The notes under the pieces were generated by a model. That model worked only from the letters and a program-made list of their open reading frames with translations, was not told where the DNA came from and did no database searches. Shown here piece by piece: positions 24,243 through 39,566 of a DNA stretch of 64,000 bases (position 1 is the first letter of the stretch; every line of letters starts with the position of its first letter). The stretch comes from Papio anubis. Its lineage: Eukaryota; Chordata; Mammalia; Primates; Cercopithecidae. The position numbers and the translations under genes are program-made. Where the stretch lies: assembly GCF_008728515.1 (NCBI RefSeq), contig NC_044981.1, positions 9,060,895 to 9,124,894 on the forward strand, given 5' to 3'.

Positions 24243-25019
24243 TCTCAAAAGAAGACATTTATGCGGCCAAGAAACATATGAGAAACAGCTCATCATCACT
24301 GGTCATTAGAGAAATGCAAATCAAAACCACAATGAGATGCCATCTCACGCCAGTTAGAATGGTGATCATTAAAAAGTCAGGAAAAAACAGATGCTGGAGA
24401 GGTTGTAGAGAAAAAGGAACGCTTTTACACAGTTGATGGGAGTGTAAATTAGTTCAACCATTGTGGAAGACAGTGTGGAGATTCCTTAAGGATCTAGAAC
24501 CAGAAATACCATTTGACCCAGCCATCCCATTACTGGGTATGTACCCAAAGGATTATAAACCATTCTACTATCAAGACACATGCACATGTATGTTTATTCC
24601 AGCACTATTCACAACAGCAAATACGTGGAACCAGCCCAAATGCCCACCAATGATAAAGAAAATGTGGCACATATATGCCATAGAATACCATGCAGCCATA
24701 AAAAAGGATGAGTTCATGTCCTTTGCAGGGACATGGATGAAGCTGCAAACCAGCAAAATAACACAGGAACAGAAAACCAAACACTGCACATTCTCACTCA
24801 TAAGTGGGAGTTGAAGAATGAGAACACATGAACACAGGGAGGGGAACATCACACACCCGGGTCTGTTGGGGAATGGGGGCTAGGAAAGGGATGGTATTAG
24901 GAGAAATACCTAATGTAGATGACAGGTTGATGGGCGCAGCAAACCACCATGGCATGTGCATTCCTATGTAACAAATCTACACGTTCTGCATATATATCCC
25001 AGAACTTAAAGCATAATAG
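24243..25019 (+). mobile_element. L1PA, 5'-truncated
   Basis: 777 bp of a primate L1: ORF2 3' end, 3' UTR and short A-rich end. Target duplications at 24228-24242 and 25020-25034 (15 bp, one mismatch) define both edges, so this is a single truncated insertion. Landmarks are CCTTTGCAGGGACATGGATG and GGCACATATATGCCATAGAA. Confidence 0.95.
24461..24814 (+). pseudogene. L1 ORF2p C-terminal fragment
   Basis: An open 117-codon remnant of the C-terminal, cysteine-bearing region of LINE-1 ORF2p, downstream of where the RT domain would be. It includes PFDPAIPLLGMYPKDY and KKMWHIYAIEYHAAIKKDEF. The domain contributes to RNA binding in full-length ORF2p. Here the 5' truncation removed endonuclease and RT, and there is no promoter, so no activity is expected. 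Confidence 0.9.
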
Positions 25020-25279
25020 AAAAGTAATCCTTCCCATCATTTCCCTGATCGCTCACTTCTGAATTCCCATTTTACTCATAATCAGTCATTTATAGTTGAT
25101 ATTTGCTATAAGCCTGTCTGAGATCATTTAATTTGTTCTCTGCCATACATTCTTCTTTAAAAAGTCAAAGAATGTATTTTTTTATCCTTTGTATTGATAA
25201 AACATTTTGGGAACTTTGAGCTTCTGCTTAGGATATAGAAAGCTGGAACACTTTGCTCCCAGAATTATAACAAAAAGAA
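25020..25279. other. Unassigned sequence
   Basis: Starts with the L1 target duplication. Nothing else recognised. Confidence 0.3.
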
Positions 25280-25564
25280 TCAGCAGAGTATGGTGGCTCA
25301 TGCCTTTAATCCCAGCTACTTGAGGGGCTGAGGCAGGAGTATTGTTTGAGTCCAGGAGTTCAACATAGCAAGACTCCATCTCCACAATAAATAAATAAAT
25401 TAGCCATGCATGGTGATGCGCACTTGTAGTCCCAGCTACTCTGGAGGCTGAGATGGGAGGATCTCTTGAACCCAGGAGTTCAAGGCTGCAGTAAACTATG
25501 ATCACATCATGTACTCCAGCCAGGGCAACACAGCAAGAACCCCTTCAAAAAAAAAAAAAAAAAA
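25280..25564 (+). mobile_element. AluJ SINE
   Basis: Diverged old Alu. Left arm reads CCCAGCTACTTGAGGGGCTG, middle A-rich linker AATAAATAAATAAATTAGCC, right arm with AGGCTGCAGTAAACTATGAT, then a poly(A) of about 18. The right-arm 7SL-like wording marks AluJ. Confidence 0.88.
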
Positions 25565-26639
25565 GCGATCATTTGAAAAATCACAACTTTTCTTGAATTC
25601 ATCAGAGAGTTGAGATCACTGGGCAAAAACTAACTTAAAATATCTAATGAAAGATAGGCATCCCTAAGGAGAGAGAGGGTTAAATCCTTGCTTACCTGAG
25701 GATGACGCTATGCAAAAGGTAAGTCAGCAGAAAGACTCAACTAATCTTTCTAAAAAATTACTAAAGGCCATGTGTGGGATAGTGTGAGCAAATAAAATCT
25801 CTAGGGCTGCTGCTCCAAAGGAATTCACAGCCCCTAGCAAGTTCTCCACAGATCTCACTGTGCTCATAAGCAACATTAGCAGCAGGTGAAAGTCTCAACA
25901 AAGCCTCCTTTGTTGGAAGGAGGGGAACATTACTCACTGTAGGAAAGGCATCAAGTCTCACCCAGATTTCCTACTTCATCACCCATATGGAACAAAAGAC
26001 CTAAACTGCTTGAGAAAGGGCAAAAATTTTGTCTCCGTGAGACCACATATAAAGCACGTAGAGGCATATGTGTGCAGGTAGGGACAGAGAAAAAACAAAG
26101 ACAAGAAAGAGAGACAAAAACCCTTTACCTGTAGGAAAAGAGGTCCCTGTCCCTAGGAAAGGGGCAGGAATATGTCCTGGGCCTAGACAGTCAGAGATCC
26201 CTTAGTTCTGGAGACAATGCAAAATCACTGAGAAGGCCCTGGAGAAGACTGGTGGTTAAAACCAAAGGAGAGAATGTTCCTTCTCTCCTTTTCGCAGGCT
26301 AGCAACATGGAGTAACAAATACTGCTGGAAGAGACTCAACAATGTAAAAAGAGACCTTATCTGAGACACAGAGACAAGGCAGAGATAGAACAGTGAGAAA
26401 AACATTTCAGCATACCAGCCCTACCTGGCATAGAATGTAATACTAAAAGAATCGAAGACTGAGGTTCACTGAGCCTTACAACAGTAACAAGAAAACTAAA
26501 TTTAGTTAAATTCCTGATACATTCACCTTCCTATACTAAAGGCATAGCAAAGAAAGTAAGAGTGAAAATGAATAAGAGAGAAAGAAAGAAAGAAAGAAAG
26601 AAAAAAAGAAAGAGAGAGAAAGAAAGAGAAAGAAATAAC
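25565..26639. other. Unassigned; may be the L1M 5' part
   Basis: No confident family. It directly precedes a long L1M on the same strand and could be its 5' UTR. Contains a (GAAA)n tract at about 26578-26633. Confidence 0.35.
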
Positions 26640-27971
26640 AGATGTATGTTCATTTCAGGGAATAAATGCTAATTACATCAATCTCATTGTCTTACATAAT
26701 ATGCCAGCTTTCAATGAAATATTATAAGATGGTTAAAGAAGCAAGAAAAAAATACTCTGTCAAGAGACAAAACAATCAAAAAATCAAATTCAGATATAAC
26801 ACAGTTGTTGGAAATACCAGAGAAGAAATTTAATATGCTAAAGTCTCTGGCAAGGAAGGTAGAAAGCATGCCTGTTCAGCTGGAGAAGTCAGCAGATTGA
26901 TAAAACCTAAGAGCAAGACAATAATGAAAATTCGGTAAAGAAATAACAATAATGTTTTCAGTGGACCAAACAGTAGATTCAACACAGCTGAGAAAACGAT
27001 TAATAAACTTCAAGATAGATCAATAAAAATTACACATGTTGAAACACAAAGAAAAACAGTAAAAAATGCAAGAACCAAACAGATTTCAAGAGATGTCAGA
27101 CAATATCAAATAATCCAATGTGTGTGTATAAAGAATTGCTGAAGGGGGAAAGAGAAAGTATGTCACAGAATAGGTTTTGAAGAGATAATGGTGAGTATTT
27201 TCAAAAATTAAATTAAAATACCAAATTCCATGTCCAAAGAGCTCAGAGAATGATAAGCAACATAAATCAAATAACAAAACAAAACGAAACATGGAAGAAA
27301 GAAGGTAGGGAGAAAAAGGGAAGAGAAGGAAAAGAGAGGGAGAGAGAGTTTCAAATTGTTGGAAATCAAAGATTAATAGAGAAAAAAACCTCACATAACA
27401 GTAATAAAGATAAGAATTCGAGCAATTTTTTTGAAAAACTAGGCAGAGAATACAATGGAGTGATATCTTTGTAGAAAGAAAATGACTGTCAACCTAGAAT
27501 TCTATATCCAGTGAAATTATTTTCAAAATAAAGATATAAAGATCTTTTTAGACTAAAATAATTGAAACTTATTACCAATGTAACTGGTTTAAGGAAAATA
27601 TTAATGGAAGTTCTTCAGGCAGAAGATAGGACAGCAGTCAAAATTTTGGATCTACACAAAGTGATAAAGAGACAAGGAAAGGATATATATAAAGTTCATT
27701 TTTCTTCTTACTTTTAGATAATGTGAATCTAACTGACTTCTATAACAAAAGTAGTATCAATGCCATTTGGCATATGTAGAAATAAAATGAAAGACAAAAA
27801 TAGCACTAAAGATAGAAGGGAATCCTTCATTGTAAGATCTATACAATATAAATAAAGTAATACAATATTATTATAAGATAGACTGTAATTAATTTAAAAT
27901 GCATATGTAGACTCAGGCTAAGCCACTAGAAATTTTTTGTAATATTTAAATGAAATAAGCCAGCATTGGAG

Positions 27972-28006
<35 letters not shown>

Positions 28007-31000
28007 AAACTAAAAAAGAAGCAAGAAAAAAGAAAGAAAGAAAAGAACTAAGGATGTGATGAAACAAATAGAAAATGCCTAACAAGATATTATATTTTAT
28101 TTTAATGATATCAATAATTACCTTATTTAAATGGCCTAGATTATCATGTTGCATGAAAAAAACTATATACAGTCTAAAAGAAAATATATATTATATATGT
28201 ATACATGCACATGTGAAATATATGTATAGAAATGTAAAAAATGTAAAAGAACAGAAAAGGTAAAACCATGCAAATATGAATCAAAAGAGTGTTGAAATGT
28301 TGAGTATATTAATATCAGATAAATTAGACCTCGAACAAGAAATACTATCAAGGATAAATAGAAACATTGCATAATAATAAAAATTCAAATAGCCATAGAA
28401 AAGGAAAGCTCATTAATGTGTATGAATCTAACAACAGAGCTTAGAAAGAGTTTAAAATTTTTTAGAATTAAAAGAATAGTCAAATCCACAATAGTATTTG
28501 CAGCCATTAACAATCCTCCTTAAGTATTCAATAAAAGAAAACAGGCAATTAGTAAAGATGTACAAGACTCAAACAATAACAACCAGTTTGACCTTTATAG
28601 GACACTCCACCTAACAGTAGCAGAATACTCATTCTTTTCAAGTGCCTATGGACTATTGAGTAAAACATACTATATTCTGGTCCAAAATAAGACTTTGTCA
28701 AAATAAAAGAATTCATCTCATGCTAAGTGTATTTTCTTACCAGAACATAATTGAAATAGAAACAAACAGCAGAAAGATATTTGGAAACATTCTCAAATAT
28801 TTGGAAATTAAACAAAACTTTTTTTTTAAGCCCATAGATCAAAAAGACAATCACAATGGAAATTAAGGGAAAAAAAGTGAGTGGAATGAAAACACAGCAT
28901 ATCTGCGATGCAGTTAATGCAGTGTTTACGAGGAAATTCATAGCAATAAGTGCTTATATTAGAGAAGAAAAGATTTAAATCACATATATAAGCATTACCT
29001 TAACAAAATTAAAAATTGCTAGTAAATTTAACCCAATGAAAGTAGAGGGGAAAAATTAATGAAGGCTAGAGCAGAAACCAGTAAGAGCAACAACAGAAAA
29101 ATAAAAAAATTAAAAGTTTGTTCTTTGAAAAGACAAAAAGGATAAGCCTACAGTTAAAACTTGGTATCAAGTTTTGATATTTCTTCATATGAAGAAAATC
29201 CAACATAAGACAAACATTCCAAACTTCTGAAACAGAAAATAAAGACATTACTACAGGTCATACAGTAATTGAAATACTGATAAGGAAATTATATGAACAA
29301 CATGATGTTCATACATTTAACAATTGAGATTCCATGGACAATATTTAACACCCATTCATAATAAAAAGACTCAGCAAAACAGGAAGAGAAGTGACCTTAC
29401 CTGGTAGAAGCAATCTATGAAAAGCCTACAGCTGATGTCATTCTTTATGGCAAAAGATTGAGTGTTTTACCTAAGAATGAAAACAAAGCATACATGTTCA
29501 CTCACCCCATGACAATTTACTATTATACTGATGTTCTTAGATAATGTAATGAAAAAAAAAAGACACAAAAATTACACAGATTGGAAATGAAGAAATAAAA
29601 CTGTAATTGCAGAAAACATAATTTTCTGGACAGGTAATTTTAAAGAATATTTAAAAACGTATTCTAACAAATAAAAGGATTTAGCAAGATCACAACATGT
29701 AAGGCTAATCTACAATAATTAGTTTTCTAAATGTGAGCAATGAAAAATTGAAATACAGAAGAAATTGAAAACCAGATATTGAAATACAGAAGAAATTGAA
29801 AACCATTTACAATAGAACCAAAAACGTCAGATTCCAATAAAACAGGAAATAGAACCAACCATACATGGTCAATTGATTCTCAACAATGTTGCAATGACAA
29901 TATAATGTACAAACAATATGTTTTGCAACAGATGGTGCTGAAAATTTTGATACACATATGCAAAGAAAAAAAGAAATGTAGCATAAACTTCACAACCGAT
30001 ATAAATATTAACTCAAGATTGGATCACAGACCTAATTGTAAAATGTAAAGCTACAAAACGTCTAGAAGGAAGTATTAGAGAGTACCTCTGTGATATTGCA
30101 TTGTACAAAAATCTCTTACATATGACACTAAAAACATGATCTGTTAAAATTTTGATAAGTTGATTTTCATGAACATTACAAATTCATGTTCTTCAGAAAC
30201 ACTGTAAAGAGAATGAGAAGACAAGCACATAGTGAACAAAAATATTTACAGATCACATATCTGATAAATAACTTGTATTCATAATATATAAAGAACTCTC
30301 ACAACTCAGTAATAAGAAAACAAACAACTCAATAACAAATGGAAAAAATACTTGAACAGACATTTCATCAGAGATATAGGGATGGTAAACAAGCATGTAA
30401 TAGGTGTTCAACAATTTTTTTTATTGTAGAAATGCAAACTAAAGACAAAATGGGATACTGCTATGCACCTACTAGAATGCTAGAATAAAAAAATTGATAA
30501 TAAAAAGTTTTGCCAAGGATGTGGAGCAACTAAAAGTCTTACACAGTTGTGGTGAGAACAAAATTTATTGCAGCCACTTTGGAAAATGTTCTGTCATTTT
30601 TTTTCTAAAGTTAGTGCACTCTTAATATATGATGCTGCAATTGCACACATTTCTAGGTATTTATCCAAATGCAGTGAAAACCAATGTTCACACAAAAACT
30701 GGTATATGAATGGTTAGATGAGTTATCCATAATGCCACAAAGTGGAAATAGTCAATATATCATTCAACTTAGAAATGGATAAAACAAACAGTGGTTGATC
30801 CATACAATTGAATGATACTGAGCTATAAATAAAAAGGGAATAAACTATTGTTAGATGCAACAAAACGAATGGAACTCAAATGCATTATTTTAAGTAAAAG
30901 AAGTCAGACTGGAAAGGCTGAAGACTGTATGTTTTATACAACCTTTTAGATAAAGTGAGACAAAACAAATCAGACAAGCAGCAAAAGTGATGAGAAAAGC

Positions 31001-31110
31001 ATCACTAATATGTAGGAAATAATCTCCGTAGAAACTGATAATGAAATAGTTAGGGAGCGTGGGAAAGAAAGTCATTATGAATGGTTTATCTGAGTCCATT
31101 TTGCCAAATC
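26640..31110 (+). mobile_element. Long decayed L1M, ORF1 region to ORF2 3' end
   Basis: About 4.4 kb of one old L1 in order. The ORF1-proximal part includes GAAGTTCTTCAGGCAGAAG near 27608 and ACTGTCAACCTAGAATTCTA near 27485. The endonuclease-region part has GCAGAATACTCATTC near 28620 and AAAAGACAATCACAATGG near 28842. The RT-region part lies around 29390-29480, and the ORF2 end and 3' region at 30590-30960. Frames are destroyed throughout. Internal oddities are a purine-rich run at 27294-27349, a poly(A) run at 27974-28005 and a 31-bp tandem duplication at 29747-29808. Confidence 0.75.
29747..29808 (+). repeat. 31-bp tandem duplication
   Basis: Two adjacent near-identical units beginning ATTGAAATACAGAAGAAATT at 29747 and 29778, inside the old L1M. 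Confidence 0.9.
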
Positions 31111-31840
31111 AGACGGATATCATTTACTAGGACACTGGTCACTTGGTGGAAGTCCATGTTTCTCTGGCAAGACTATGCTGTCCTTGATTTATTCATTCAT
31201 GCTAAACACCATATATACCAGAAACTGCTCTACATGATTTTTTGAAATTCAAGGAGTGTATTCTAATAGGGCTTTCTTCATATCTGATTTGATTGCCTCC
31301 CCTCTTATGTTTCCCAAAATGCTACTTAAACCTATGATTAAATGATTGTGTAGCAATACATTTGTATCCAAAGTAGATTCAGATCCCTTTTAAAAATGTG
31401 TGATTTATTTCAGAGGACAACCTCACTTTTCAGGCTTTGTTTAAACAATTGTGTGAACTAAACAATGTCTTACATATGGCGTAATTCAACAGGGTCTGGA
31501 CCAAGTTCAGTGAAACTGGAACATAATTGCATGGTGGTGGTTTAACTCATTTAAGCATGTATGACTCTAGTTATTATTCAACAGGAGCTGACATTTTAAT
31601 CCATGATATGCTACAAATATTTAAGAATTTTATTTGTAGACAAATGCACATTAATGACTTATAGAATAACATCGAGGTAACATATGGTATTTTGTTTCAT
31701 CCATCCATCTGCTTCTTCAGCTCCGTCATAGACCTTTCTTCTTATTACTTTCAAGCACATCACCTTAGATACAGTCAACAGCTGGAGGTATGGTCTCTCT
31801 TATCTCCTTGCATACAATCTCATTCGTCCTCAATTCAAAA
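31111..31840. other. Unassigned sequence
   Basis: No repeat or gene recognised. Confidence 0.35.
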
Positions 31841-31841
<1 letters not shown>

Positions 31842-31878
<37 letters not shown>

Positions 31879-31940
31879 GGTATGTGTGTGTGTATATCTG
31901 TATGTGTGTGTACATATATGCTTATATATATATGTATTTT
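31842..31940 (+). repeat. (GT)n / (TATATG)n microsatellite
   Basis: About 17 GT units followed by TATGTGTGTG and TATATATG-type interruptions to about 31940. Open frames across it encode Cys/Val runs and are artefacts. Confidence 0.95.
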
Positions 31941-32869
31941 ATCTGTATACAGTGAAACTAAAGTTAATTGTAAAAAAAAAATTGCATTATTATTTGTAAA
32001 TAGGTCATCTTTTTTGGAGGGTAGTGGAAAATAGAAAAAGAAGCATCTTCCACCAGCTTTATTGATTGCATGCTTCTGAGTTTGCTTACTATCTCCCCAA
32101 TTCTCTCTCATTCTGATTTACTTTTCCATTATGAGTCTGCTGTAGTAGCCTACTCCCCAAATGCAAGATGAGGATGTGGGCCATTTCCTTGTTTGGCTGC
32201 TTTTTACAAATAATTACATCTCTAGAGAAAAATGGACTTTGTAAAACTGTTGGTGGGAACTCAATTGGTGCTGAGTGCAACGATAGGATGAGAATATGTG
32301 TTGCTACCACATATAGGCATCAAAAACAGATGTGCCCCCCACCCAAAAAAAAACTTACTTCCTCAAAAAGGCCAGTACCACCAAACCCCCAATTCAAACC
32401 TCTCCTATACTCACTCTGCACTCACACAGATCTCGTATGTCTTTCTGTCCATAAAATAAACTAAGGAAAAGAGCAGGATGAATCTGGCAGATGTATTGTG
32501 ATGGGGGACACTTGCCATGGTAATTAAGTTCATCGTTCCTTTGAGGTGAGTGTAAGAAAGTGAAAAGATTTGACCTGATTTATTAGTCATATATGAGTCA
32601 TACCATCTTTAAAATCCTGTAGCAATGTCATATTACTTATAGATGTTATTTCCATTCCAAAATTATACCACTCAATGCCAGCAATCTTTTTCGTCATCAT
32701 CACAGCAACCACCTATCAACCAATCCTAATTGGATCCTGATTCAAATAGACTGGAAAACAAAACCACTTACAATATCCATAGACAATTCGAAAATTTGAG
32801 CAGTGAGTTGATATTTGATAATAGTAAGAATTATTACTATTTTAGCGGTGTGTTTGTAATTTGGGATTA
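31941..32869. other. Unassigned sequence
   Basis: No gene or repeat family recognised. Small open frames on both strands lack any domain. Confidence 0.35.
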
Positions 32870-33095
32870 TGTTATAAAAGATCTTTATCTTTCAGAGATA
32901 CATATTGAACTATTTAAAGATAAAAAAATAATGTCTAGAATTTGCTTCCAAATGATACAGGGCATGGATGTAGATATGGATGAAACAAGATTGGCCATAA
33001 GCTTTTAATTATTGGAGCTGGGTGATAGGATCATAGTGATATAGTATACTATTCTTTATATGGATTTGAATTGCTTCTTAATAAAATAAAAAGTG
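32870..33095 (+). mobile_element. L1ME-like 3' end
   Basis: Contains AAACAAGATTGGCCATAAGC near 32980, GAGCTGGGTGATAGGATCAT near 33017 and an AATAAAATAAAAAG end, the pattern of an old L1ME-group 3' end. Confidence 0.55.
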
Positions 33096-33107
33096 AAACT
33101 TACCAAA

Positions 33108-33325
33108 ATTGCCACTTATTGAGTATGTATTTTATGGTAATAGCTTTAAATATATTATCCCATTTAATCCTGACAAGTAGACTGGTATTTATTATTAGTC
33201 CCATGTGATAGCTGAAATTTCTTAAGTCAAGAGGGCAAGAGTCAGAAGACTGGAGGCACATAGCTGGTAAAGGATAGTAGTTCAAGACCAGTCTGATTCC
33301 AAAGGCTGTATTCTTTCTGGTATGC
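33108..33325 (-). mobile_element. MIR SINE, reverse
   Basis: Nearly full-length mammalian-wide interspersed repeat read in reverse. It has TTATTGAGTATGTATTTT, ATATTATCCCATTTAATCCT, a central GCACATAGCTGGTAAAGGAT core, and CAGTCTGATTCCAAAGGCTG. Confidence 0.85.
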
Positions 33326-33814
33326 CAGACCATGGATAACTCTGAACCCTTTCCTTAGAAAAAGAGTACTCTTTTCTTCTATTCACGCACATTGATATTG
33401 CCCTTTGATTTGCATTCACAGACGCTTTTTACCTGCCTGATGCGATTTTCAGATCTGTCTTTAAAACTTCTGCAATTATAAAATGTTAGAATAGCTAGTT
33501 TGATTAGCAAGTGTGATCAAATTACTAGCTAGAATTGAGATTTTCCTTTTCTCCTCACTTTCTGTTCTGCATAGTTTGGATAAAATAAAAAGTATGGAGA
33601 GAGCAGTGCTGCTTGGATGCCATTTTTCACTTCTTAATTAGTGCCATGCAGCTATGGCTACAAATACAGGGTCGCTTAGCCAACTTTGAAAGAAAACTTT
33701 AGCTACTACCTGCTTTGTGCTGATTAGTCTGTCCGCTGTTACTGCACCTTGTGTCTCAGCAATTTGCAGCAAAATGCTGTGGCTTGTTTCCTAATGCCTT
33801 TCAAGGGGACACAG
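33326..33814. other. Unassigned sequence
   Basis: No repeat or gene recognised. Confidence 0.35.
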
Positions 33815-33985
33815 TGTGCTGCAGAGGCAAGAACACTCAACAGGGAGGGGGCAAGACCTGAGCCTCTACTGTTTCTTAAGTACTTTACCTGGGGCAAGAC
33901 AATTGAACGCCTTTCTGTTTCATTTTGCACAGCTATGAAATAAAGAGCTTTGTTGTAACTACAGATTCCCTTTCAGCTCTATTTT
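33815..33985 (+). mobile_element. MIR SINE, forward
   Basis: MIR landmarks in order: AGGCAAGAACACTCAACAGG, GGGGCAAGACAATTGAACGC, TTCTGTTTCATTTTGCACAG and CAGATTCCCTTTCAGCTCT. Diverged. Confidence 0.7.
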
Positions 33986-36403
33986 TTTTCCTCTCATGGT
34001 TCTCTTATCTCATTGTACCTTGTAGTAAATGCTTCTTTATTCTCCTGTCCTCCATTCTCTGTGTTAGTCCCTAAATTACTTGATTATCTATATAAGGACC
34101 AATTGAAATAGGTACAAATGAAGAAAGAACTTCTGATTAACTTTTGCTTGCAACAGAAGTTTTACACTGGAGTGATAGCATAGCCTATTGCTGCAGAAAA
34201 GACAAAGGGAAAAAATAATGTTGTGTGCTCTGCAAGATGGCTTCTGACAAGTAAGCTCGAGAAGTCTGAATAGCAGTGCGGGTTTTTGGGTTGTTATCAG
34301 CATTTGATGCATTTCTTAAGCATTTATGAATAGATTTTCATCAACATTACAAAGATTGTTTGTTTATGTGTTCTTCAAGTAAGGACATAATGGCAAAATC
34401 ACTGTATCATCTCCAATTACCAATTCCTCTGAACCATCCAGTTCCCCTAGAAGCCATTTGAGAACCATTAACTACTCCCTAAAGGAAGAGTTGTAGAGGA
34501 ACCTGCATTTACAGGTCATTAGTTACCTTCTGCATTACATTACCTCAGTTATCTTTAGATCATCTCACTAATCTGGTGTTCAGGGTAATTTCTAAATAAT
34601 TTAGTCCCTGATGTATTTGGATTTCCAAATTCAGACCCTTAAGAAAGTACACAGGGAAATCTCAGATAGAGCAAAATTGATGACTCGTGCCAAAGAATTT
34701 CCCATTCTGAAATGCAAGGTAGTTAATCTAGTATAGATCTTTTTTTTTCTTTTTCTGTTTAAAGCAGCAAAATAATTTAACTCTTTTTTTTCTATTGAAC
34801 TCCTAAACTCTTTCACTAATTAAAAAAATAAATGCCATGTGATGGGCTTTTTAAATGCAATCTTGGATGGCTTTTCATTTTCCAAGTCAGTCTATGAGAA
34901 TGCTGTGGGAGGTGTCTGCCTGGAAGGACGTACACCAAGAAGATGGAATAACAAACTGTGCTCCCAGGAGAACAGGGGGCCCTGTTCTTCACAATCCCTG
35001 ATGTTGGGTAACATAAAATGGGGATTGCTTTTCCCCCTGTCATGGTGGGATTGCCATCCCGGGGTCTTGACAAAGAAGAATCAAGAATCAGTTAACATTC
35101 ACATTTGCTCAAAGAGGTCCCTAGTGCTCAACTGCTCCAGCAATTCCTTTGGTTCTTAATGCAAAAAAGAAAAAAAAAATGCCACAGCAGTTTGCGAAAT
35201 GTCCAAGAGAATATGTGATGTATTTGATTACATTATTCTTGATTTTTACTTTATATGTCTCTTCTTATCTTTAATAATACCCTATACACGATTTAGATCC
35301 CATTTTCCATGTGAAGCAAAATACATGCTTTTAAATTTAACTTTACTAGTAATCAAGGAGAGGTTTCTCCTGTGGCTCACATCCATAAAAACAAACAAAC
35401 AAAAACACAACTTGTGTTCTTTAAAACCATCTTCTCAGCCAGACTTGCTTTTCTATTAATGCAGCATTTTTACCTTCACAAATCACTTCTCTTTAGAAAT
35501 GCAACATTCACACTGTAAAGTCATGGCCACTGAATCTGTTAAATATGCACAGAGTCAAAATCTGTGACATTGAAATGAAATCTAAAGGTGAATCAGTGAC
35601 TTAGAAAGAATTTTTTCTTACCTGGCATTCTCCCACCACCCACCCCTTTCTCTGTGAAATAGAGACTATCCCCTATGAAAGCCTATGAAAGCAAGGCATG
35701 AGACTAGAGTGAGTGTAAAGATAATTTATTCGTAAAGCAATTTCAGGGAAAAAGAGTCAAACCTGAAAAAAGTAAAGCAAAAGAGGAAGAAAAGCAAATA
35801 TAAGGGTGTATTAACCATGCCTTTTTATCTTTTGTATTTCTGATGCTTTGATATCTGGGCCTTTGCTGCCCCTAGAGGGACTGCCCCTCTCAAAGTTAGC
35901 CCATTCCCAGAGATAGCTGGTAAGAGGTCTCCTGGGACCGTGTTTTTCATATGCCAACAAACTGATCCAGCACCCACACCTGATGACTGCCTCATTTAAT
36001 GGTTCTTACACTCCACACCATTATTCTCCTGCTCTAATACCCCTAGGGCCAGGTACTACATTGTTACAGTCAACCCCCACACAGAGCCTGCTAAAATTAT
36101 TCCAACCAGCCAACCCTAACCCTTTCTGCCCTGCTTATCCTGCGTGGTCCATTCTTTCCTGAAAACAAAACCAAACCAAACAAAACAAAACAAAAAACAC
36201 AATAAAAACCCTTGCCCATGGCCCACTCCCACTTTCTGATACCTAGTATCCTGGTAGTTTCCCATGTGGCCCTGCATGGTGTGGGAACTGTGGAGTAATG
36301 CGCTATCTTTGCAATGGAAGTCCCTCTTAATCTGTTGGCCTCATCGTACTTGAAAAATAATAAAACCTACATTTTAAAACAAAAGGTATGTTACCTAAAT
36401 TGT
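33986..36403. other. Unassigned sequence
   Basis: No confident repeat or gene in about 2.4 kb. A weak MIR/L2-like stretch may lie near 34510-34590. Includes a (CAAAA)n run near 36165-36205. Confidence 0.35.
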
Positions 36404-36835
36404 TATGCTATATGGACAACTAGGCATCAAATCAAGCAATAACTTAAGCATACCCAGAGAATGACCCTACGGTCTAAGAAGAATGTGTGTTTATAGTTTC
36501 AGGCTAAGGACAGAGATTTTCTCCTTATCTGTAAAGCACAGCTGAATCCCTGGCCCATTCACAGGATGTGCAAGGAATCAAGGACCTTTGGGGTAAAATG
36601 GAGGTTGCCAGGTGGCGGGTGCTAAATGAAGATGCTGTATAGACTGTATGAGTTTTACAAACAACAGCCATTATACAATCTAGCTGGCTGCTCCAGGACC
36701 TGCCCCATATGTAAATCCTCGATAAATCCTGTGTCTTGTTCACTGGCTCTGGGGGTCTCTTCCTCGCCCTCTCCAACACAGTTCCTTCCTACTGGAGACA
36801 ATACGGGGTCCGGCACAACAGAACTAAGTAGGGTG
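36404..36835 (+). mobile_element. LTR-like segment, family unknown
   Basis: A U3/R-like layout: AACAACAGCCATTATACAATC, CAGGACCTGCCCCATATGTA, a GATAAATCC hexamer-like signal near 36721, CT-rich sequence, and an end near GGCACAACA. I cannot name the family or prove both ends. Confidence 0.35.
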
Positions 36836-36989
36836 CATCCATTTACTGCTTCCTGTCCTCTACTGTCAAGAGTCCCCATGGGGCACTAACATCAACAGGA
36901 CTCCAAAATTTCCTGTGTGAGTGCTCAGTAGGTTTCCAAGGACATTTCCTACCCTGGCTTCAGCACAGGAAGACAATGCAGCTAAGGCC

Positions 36990-37558
36990 AGGTTACACCT
37001 CCATTAAACCGGTTTCTACAACAGGGACGTGAATAAAAGATGGGCTCCATAACTTATGGTAAGGAAAATGGATCTGCTTTGGTCAAGAATAGGCCGCGGC
37101 AGATATCTGGGCCAGCGTGACTCAGTGAGTTTGGAGTGCAGGTGCATAACTCTGCTTGTTATATAACCTGTTTGTGTAAGTTCACACTCAGCTCTGAGCC
37201 ACCATTGTCTGTAAAAGGTATAACTGCCCTGCTGACACTGTACATGTGGCTTGTGCCCAGAGAGAGAGAGAGTGAAACTGCTGGCCCTGTAAGGGAGACC
37301 TGGCCCTCTTGCAGTCAGACAGGAGGGAGCCAGAAACCAGCAAGCATGCCAGGGAGTGTGGCTGTAAGTGTGGGAGTGGCAGGAGCTGCAGAGCAGGAGC
37401 AGGCAGCCAAGACAAAGGTAGACAGTGTGAGAGAGCTGTTGAATAAAACCATATTTCACCTGCCTATGGCCCCCAAGTGTTCTTTCAGCTATCTGCCACC
37501 CATCCACCCACTCCCCTCAGACCTCAGCATGGGCTGGAAACTGACACTTGGTGTGACA
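36990..37558 (+). mobile_element. LTR-like segment with AATAAA, family unknown
   Basis: AATAAA near 37442 is followed by a CT-rich U5-like stretch that ends near GTGTGACA. Upstream there is a TATATAA-type box at about 37160 and a GA-repeat at 37260-37273. No target duplication found. The two open frames (163 codons on minus, 143 on plus) overlap each other in antisense and show no domain. Confidence 0.4.
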
Positions 37559-39566
<2,008 letters not shown>

